Position numbers and translations under genes: made by a program. Below are positions 58,728 through 64,000 of a stretch of DNA of 64,000 nucleotides, piece by piece. Under the pieces are notes generated by a model that ran no database searches, had not been told where the DNA came from, and saw nothing but the letters and a program-made list of their open reading frames with translations. How positions within the stretch are numbered: the first letter of the stretch is position 1; each line of letters opens with the position of its first letter. This stretch comes from Prunus persica (lineage: Eukaryota > Streptophyta > Magnoliopsida > Rosales > Rosaceae), in assembly GCF_000346465.2 (NCBI RefSeq), contig NC_034011.1, positions 26,657,941 through 26,721,940 of the forward strand, in the 5' to 3' direction.

Positions 58728-60045
58728 ACTTCGTTTGAGGGTATTTGCCCTATTGGGTCTACTTATTACCACCATGGACGTATCATTTTATTTGGATTTT
58801 GGAGATAAATTATAGCCAGTGCCGAGTTTGTGATTCAAACTCAGAACTTGATATTTTTGGTTTTGTTTCATTGTGATTGAAATTTGAAGGAAGAGCAGAA
58901 TAAAAGTGGTAGGGATTGCTATATATAACCCTGGCCTGATTTTTGTACAATACTATGAATCTACCCTCATCTCCTGTTGGATTTTGCCTACTAATTTTTC
59001 TTCTATTGATTGCAGAAAAAATTACATATCCTATATGGTTTCAACTCCACTCTCCACATATCCGACCTTAATCCTCCTTAGACATATCCTATATACTCTT
59101 AAATTTATTTATTTTTCCATTATAGAAAAGAAGCATACATGGACTTAGTCAAGTTTGCTAGAGTAGATATCCTCCTCCACTCTTCACCCGAGTTTGAATC
59201 CTTCACCCGGTAGTTTGAATCCCTTAGGCGTGGAAGTGCATGCGGAGAGGCTAGTATATATATAAAGCAAAAGGTAGAGAATGGTAAAATATTCAAAATA
59301 CCAAAAAATGCCTTTAGTTAATGCAAACATTAAGAATTGAAAATTAAATGAGGATAATATGGTAAATTCACACTTTTTCATATTAAAAAAAAATTAAAAT
59401 TAAAAAAAAAATATATCTTATTCTTATAGAACACAACTACCAATTATCTTTTTTTAATTCTAAACTAAATTTAAATTTTTTTAAAAAAAGTCTTTTGTAG
59501 GTGCAGAAGTGCGTGCAGAGAGGTTAATATATAGATTAAAAAAAAATCGAAAACAGTTAGGTCGATGTCACCGTTTTGGCGCACGAATTTTGCACGAAAA
59601 AAAAATGATAAAAAATGGATCTGGCATATTCCTCCTTTGCCAATCCAAAATCAGAAAATTCAAAACAATATTAAAAAAAAAGAGTAATTTTTTGGTGTTC
59701 CAGGTACACCACGTGACTGGTGTACTATTCAATAGACAAAAGACATATGAAATATTTGCAATGCAGCTCACTACATATTATAAAAAGAAATGCAGTAAGT
59801 TAGACAATAATTTCACATGTCCATAGATGGTACACTCACATTGTGTACCCGAAACATATATAAATTTCTCGACAAACCCAAAAATAAAGCGTGAATCCAA
59901 GGCGCCGGAACAAATCGTGACACAGCTGCACGGTCCTATTCTGTCAGCGCTGAGCTCTTTTGATTTTTGAAGGCAGTTGAAGTGTCGTGCTGTAACAAAT
60001 TCAGTCCGAAACACACAACCAGAGAGTGACAGCGAGAGTGAAAGC
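58728..60045. other. Intergenic DNA with related short direct repeats
   Basis: Two blocks of about 35 bp resemble each other: GTGGAAGTGCATGCGGAGAG at 59231 and GTGCAGAAGTGCGTGCAGAG at 59501, each followed by a TTAATATATA-like stretch. They enclose about 230 bp of AT-rich DNA and could be the ends of a small retroelement. No gene is seen. The last 150 bp are the UKL promoter and leader. Confidence 0.45.
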
Positions 60046-61847
60046 CATGCCGGAGGAGACGACCACCATAGACTACGTGATGGAGGCAGCGTCCGGGCCC
60101 CACTTCTCGGGGCTCAGACTTGACGGCCTCCTCTCATCTCCACGTTCTGCATCGTCTTCCTCTCCTGCTTCCGCTGCTTCAAACCCAGCCGACCCCAACG
60201 CCACCAAGCAGCCCTTCGTCATTGGTACTATTAACTCTCTCATTCGTCTTTCTTCACATTTTCACAGAACATCCAATCAATTTAAATTTGTTTCAGTCAC
60301 ATCTGTGCCGCAACTACATTTTCTTTTAATTTGATTGTTGTTGCGGTGATTGATTAGGTGTTTCGGGAGGTACGGCTTCTGGTAAGACCACGGTTTGCGA
60401 CATGATCATCCAACAGCTTCACGATCATCGGGTCGTCCTTGTCAATCAGGTTAGGGTTTGGTGTCCATTATGCTTACCTTGCCTTTTCTGCCTTCAAAAT
60501 TCCGTCATTAGTTGATTTTACTTTATGCTTAATAAAATTCTCTGATTAGTTTCATTTGGCCGTGTCGTAGGATTCATTTTACCGTGGTTTGACACCTGAG
60601 GAATCTGAACGGGTGCATGAGTATAATTTTGATCATCCTGGTAATCGTTTTATTATAAAAAGTCAAATTTACTTTCCTATTCTTGATGTCTGCTGCCAAG
60701 AAATTAGGCTGTGTGCTGTTCTATCTGTACTGTGCAACTCCGGCAGTTATGGAGTGACAGATAAAGTTTTGTTGGGGTTTTTCTTTAGCCTATGGACATT
60801 ATTTGTAAAATTTTATTGATTATGTATGGCTTGCATTTTTTAGATGCTTTTGACACTGAGCAACTTTTAGAGTGCGTTCAAAAGCTAAAATGTGGCCAAT
60901 CTGTCCAAGTTCCGATTTATGATTTTAAGATCCATCGACGAAGTTCTGATACTTTCCGGCAGGTACTCAAATCATTTATGTGTTTTTATTCCTTTTTTTT
61001 TTTGGTTAGGAGTATCTAGCTTGTTTGGCATGTAGAATTAGTGTACTGGTAACATTGTACTATTTATTATTATTATTCTTATATTACTTTATTAACTATC
61101 CTTATTATTAGTATTGTTACCATTTTTACTCTTCTCAAGGTTCGTTTTGACTTCTAATTGTCGTTTTCTTCCCTTTTAATCATTTTATTTACTGATTTTT
61201 CAGGTGAATGCTTCCGATGTAATAATTTTGGAGGGAATTCTGGTATTCCACGATCAACGTGTCCGAAATCTGATGAACATGAAGATTTTTGTCGATACAG
61301 GTTTGATTTTCTCTTTCTAATTTTTTGTCGTTGTCATTATTTTTATTGTCTTGTTATGTTCCTTTATGGTCATCTCATCTTCTAGATTTCCATGATTGTT
61401 TTGCTTTGCATGGCATGTTAGTTTGAGTGCTATGTACGGACATTATGCCTTCTTGTATAGGTCTAGCAATTCCTCCGTAATCAAATGTATATATTACGAC
61501 AAAGAAATAGAAATAGATATTGATCAAAGAAATCCAGAGAAGGCAAGGAATTTCAGGGCTGGTTGCGTGTTCTTGTACTGCCTATTAAGATTCAGTTGCC
61601 AATTAGCAATTTATGCTGATTATAAACCATAGGCGTTAGGCACTTGAGTGGCGAATAATATATTCTACCTTTTGCCGGTCCATATAGAATGGCTTCAGTT
61701 TTTAAAAATTTATATAAACTCAAAATTGCCTATAGGTTATTATCAAACATTCGTTCTTTAAGAGTGCTTCTATTCCCATCCAACTTTATGGGTTGGCCAG
61801 TCTCTGTATGCGCATGAGGAGCAGGTCATAACCTTTTTTAGATTATG

Positions 61848-61898
<51 letters not shown>

Positions 61899-63888
61899 TG
61901 AATATTTGTTATCTTGTTTTTGTCCAGATGCTGATGTAAGGCTTGCTCGTAGAATAAGACGAGACACAGTTGAGAGGGGGAGGGACATAAACTCTGTTCT
62001 TGAAATGGTAAGACCCCATTCTTGAACAGTCTCCTTGCACACAATTGAATCATCATAATTTTCTGTGGATTTGAGTAAGAACATAGGGTGGCTCTTTTAT
62101 GGTTTAATTGCCTTGTAATTCCGCTGAGATTTTATTGTTTCAACTCTTAAAATCACATTGGTAGCATTATTTTAATTGTGCAGTATGCCAAGTTTGTCAA
62201 GCCTGCTTTTGATGATTTTGTTCACCCATCAAAGAAGTATGCTGATGTGATCATTCCCCGTGGTGGTGATAATCATGTAGCCATTGATTTGATTGTGCAA
62301 CATATTCAAACAAAGCTTGGTCAGCATGACCTCTGCAAAATTTATCCCAATATGTATGTTATTCAGTCAACATTTCAGGTATGCCTTTTGTTTTATTTGT
62401 GATTTGGTGTTATAGACATATTCTTCACCTTCTGTCTTTTGGGGGCATTAGGAATTTGGTAGTCTTGGCTATGGTTGCTGATCCTAAGACTCTCAAGTAC
62501 AAATTATTTATTGTATGTTGAATTCAATTATTGGCCTTGTTTTTCGTTGAGCTTTGGCCCAAAAATTCTACTACTAAATGCCAGTAACTAGAATAACTGT
62601 ACAACTCTGAGTGCAGAAAACAGTGAGATTGTGGATTATACAAAGCAGCGTCGGATGAGTTGGGTTGGGTAGGCTATGTGTCTGGTAGGTGAAGGCTAAA
62701 GATAGTTATGTCAACTTGGTTTCTGTTTCTGGGCTTATGGCATATCAGTGAGAGAACTTTCCAAACCCCTTTTCTGGGCACCTTCTATGTCCACCTCCAA
62801 CCAAATATTTAAATTTCAGCGCTGAAAAGTGTGATCAATCAGATTTCATGGTTGACTGGCCCAAGTTTATTTGAATATTTAGGTCACTTGCATTATGATG
62901 GACCCTGTAACCTGAAAGGTTGTCCCAACAGTCTGCAATCCGATGACTGTTTCTTCACTTTCATCTCTTTATAGTCCTTAATCGAGTTTTTCTCATGTTA
63001 CAGATTAGAGGTATGCATACACTGATTCGAGACCGAGAAATATCAAAGCATGACTTTGTATTTTATTCAGATCGGCTAATTCGTCTGGTATTTTCCGTTT
63101 CAGGCTTAGTCAAGTTTCATTAACCTACCAGAGTTCAGCTTTTATGTTCTTATACTTTGATGTGGCCTCTAGGTTGTGGAGCATGGCCTTGGCCATTTGC
63201 CATTCACAGAGAAGCAAGTAGTAACTCCAACAGGTATGTTGATTACATGTCTTTACCCTCTTATTTCCTTCTCCATACTCGATTCAGAACTTTCTTTGTT
63301 TTGGGTTGGGAGGATTTTGGATTTTCCGTTGGAGGGGGAGGTGCGTTGCTAGTTGAATGATTGGATTGTGAAGCTCACATAAACATGGATCCAATATTTA
63401 TTTAAGTAAAGAATATTATGTCTTTGAAATTTTGTATTTGTTCTATTTCAGCATCAGTATATACTGGGGTTGATTTCTGCAAGAAATTGTGTGGGGTTTC
63501 AATTGTTCGAAGGTGAGCTTTAAATCAGGTATTGATTTTAAAAGTTTTATTTATCCGGCAGGCAAAATATGGGTTGTCGGGTCTTAACAATCTTTCCATG
63601 TTTATTATGTAAGTGGTGAGAGCATGGAAAATGCATTACGTGCATGCTGCAAAGGAATAAAAATTGGAAAGATTCTGATTCACCGTGATGGAGACAATGG
63701 GAAACAGGTAACCTTATAACTGTTTCTGAAGTAGGAGAAAAATTACGAAGAGCTAACCCCTCCCTCTCAAACTTAATACAAATTGTGTATAACCGAGTAA
63801 CTATAACTTAAGCAGCTTATATACGAGAAGCTTCCCAAGGATATTTCAGAACGACATGTCCTGCTTCTAGACCCCGTCCTTGCTACAG
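60046..63888 (+). CDS. UKL2: Uridine kinase / uracil phosphoribosyltransferase-like protein (5' part)
   Basis: Twelve exons are visible (60046-60224, 60358-60449, 60571-60640, 60844-60962, 61204-61300, 61928-62007, 62184-62378, 63004-63087, 63173-63233, 63452-63512, 63614-63707, 63816-63888) and the gene runs past the window end. The N-terminal kinase domain has the Walker A motif [51 protein letters not shown] and [16 protein letters not shown]. The C-terminal UPRT-like domain begins at about [11 protein letters not shown] and shows [21 protein letters not shown] and LLDPVLATG; the PRPP-binding end is outside the window. The family acts in pyrimidine salvage (UMP from uridine). Neighbouring phytocyanin and myristoylated genes fit Arabidopsis At3g27190 (UKL2). 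The first exon's [16 protein letters not shown] stretch is low complexity. Confidence 0.93.
61858..61895. repeat. (TC)n microsatellite in a UKL intron
   Basis: About 19 TC units lie 30 bp before the acceptor of exon 6, so they form most of its polypyrimidine tract region. Confidence 0.9.
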
Positions 63889-64000
63889 GTAATCCCATTG
63901 GTTTCCTTTGAAGTTCTGTTGTCCTTCTTTGGTACCTGCATGTATTGAGAAAAAATGTAGTTGGTGATGGAAGAAAACTTTTGGACTCTAGTGTTTTCTT

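Noticed and set aside
61770..62084. Minus-strand frames with Arg/Glu repeats in the UKL intron
   Set aside because: Produced by the TC microsatellite; no gene signals.

Overview
This window is plant nuclear DNA from a eudicot. The genes have many short GT-AG introns, the intergenic DNA is AT-rich and dotted with small non-autonomous transposons, and the families are plant-specific (LysM and LRR receptor kinases, DUF247, phytocyanin, plant uridine kinase-like proteins). Gene density (about 11 genes in 64 kb) and the DNA style suggest a compact woody eudicot; Rosaceae, perhaps Prunus-like, is my best guess, but the sequence does not prove it.

Layout. 1-5.9 kb: gene-poor, with one weak candidate small gene near 3.8 kb. 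5.97-11.2 kb (+): protoporphyrinogen oxidase 2, with a hAT-type transposon in an intron. 14.3-17.8 kb (+): LRR receptor-like pseudokinase. 18.4-18.8 kb: an orphan first exon of an EH-domain endocytosis gene (-) beside an array of palindromes. 21.2-26.1 kb (+): NT-C2/EEIG1-type protein with a DIL-like C-terminus. 26.9-28.2 kb (-): divergent organellar adenylate kinase. 29.5-30.9 kb (+): DUF247 protein. 31.6-32.0 kb (+): calmodulin-like protein. 32.3-37.4 kb: a rearranged zone with three partial copies of the DUF247 5' flank, a duplicated LYK2 3' flank and four DNA transposons. 37.4-39.5 kb (-): LysM receptor-like pseudokinase (LYK2 type). 41.5-43.3 kb (-): cytosolic ribulose-phosphate 3-epimerase, with a 5-nt microexon. 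46.5-48.9 kb (+): N-myristoylated unknown protein. 49.8-52.2 kb (-): coiled-coil membrane protein. 54.8-57.4 kb (+): secreted acid lipase. 58.1-58.7 kb (+): uclacyanin-type phytocyanin. 60.0 kb to the window end (+): uridine kinase/UPRT-like protein, cut off by the window edge.

The genes do not form an operon-like pathway. Their order is ancestral: from memory, it recalls three Arabidopsis neighbourhoods (At5g14180-14220: lipase, LRR kinase, PPO2; At3g01810-01850: EEIG1 protein, adenylate kinase 7, CML, LYK2, epimerase; At3g27190-27210: UKL2, cupredoxin, myristoylated unknown). That fits one ancestral block later split between duplicated regions.

The most interesting signals are: the palindrome array with the orphan EH exon; the repeated DUF247 5' flanks with nested transposons that have clear target-site duplications; the 5-nt microexon that is needed for the epimerase frame; a GC-AG intron next to a 26-nt exon in the LRR kinase; and several enzymes that lack catalytic motifs. 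Exon boundaries were set by hand from splice consensus, frame closure and family resemblance. Where sums were made, the coding lengths divide by three.
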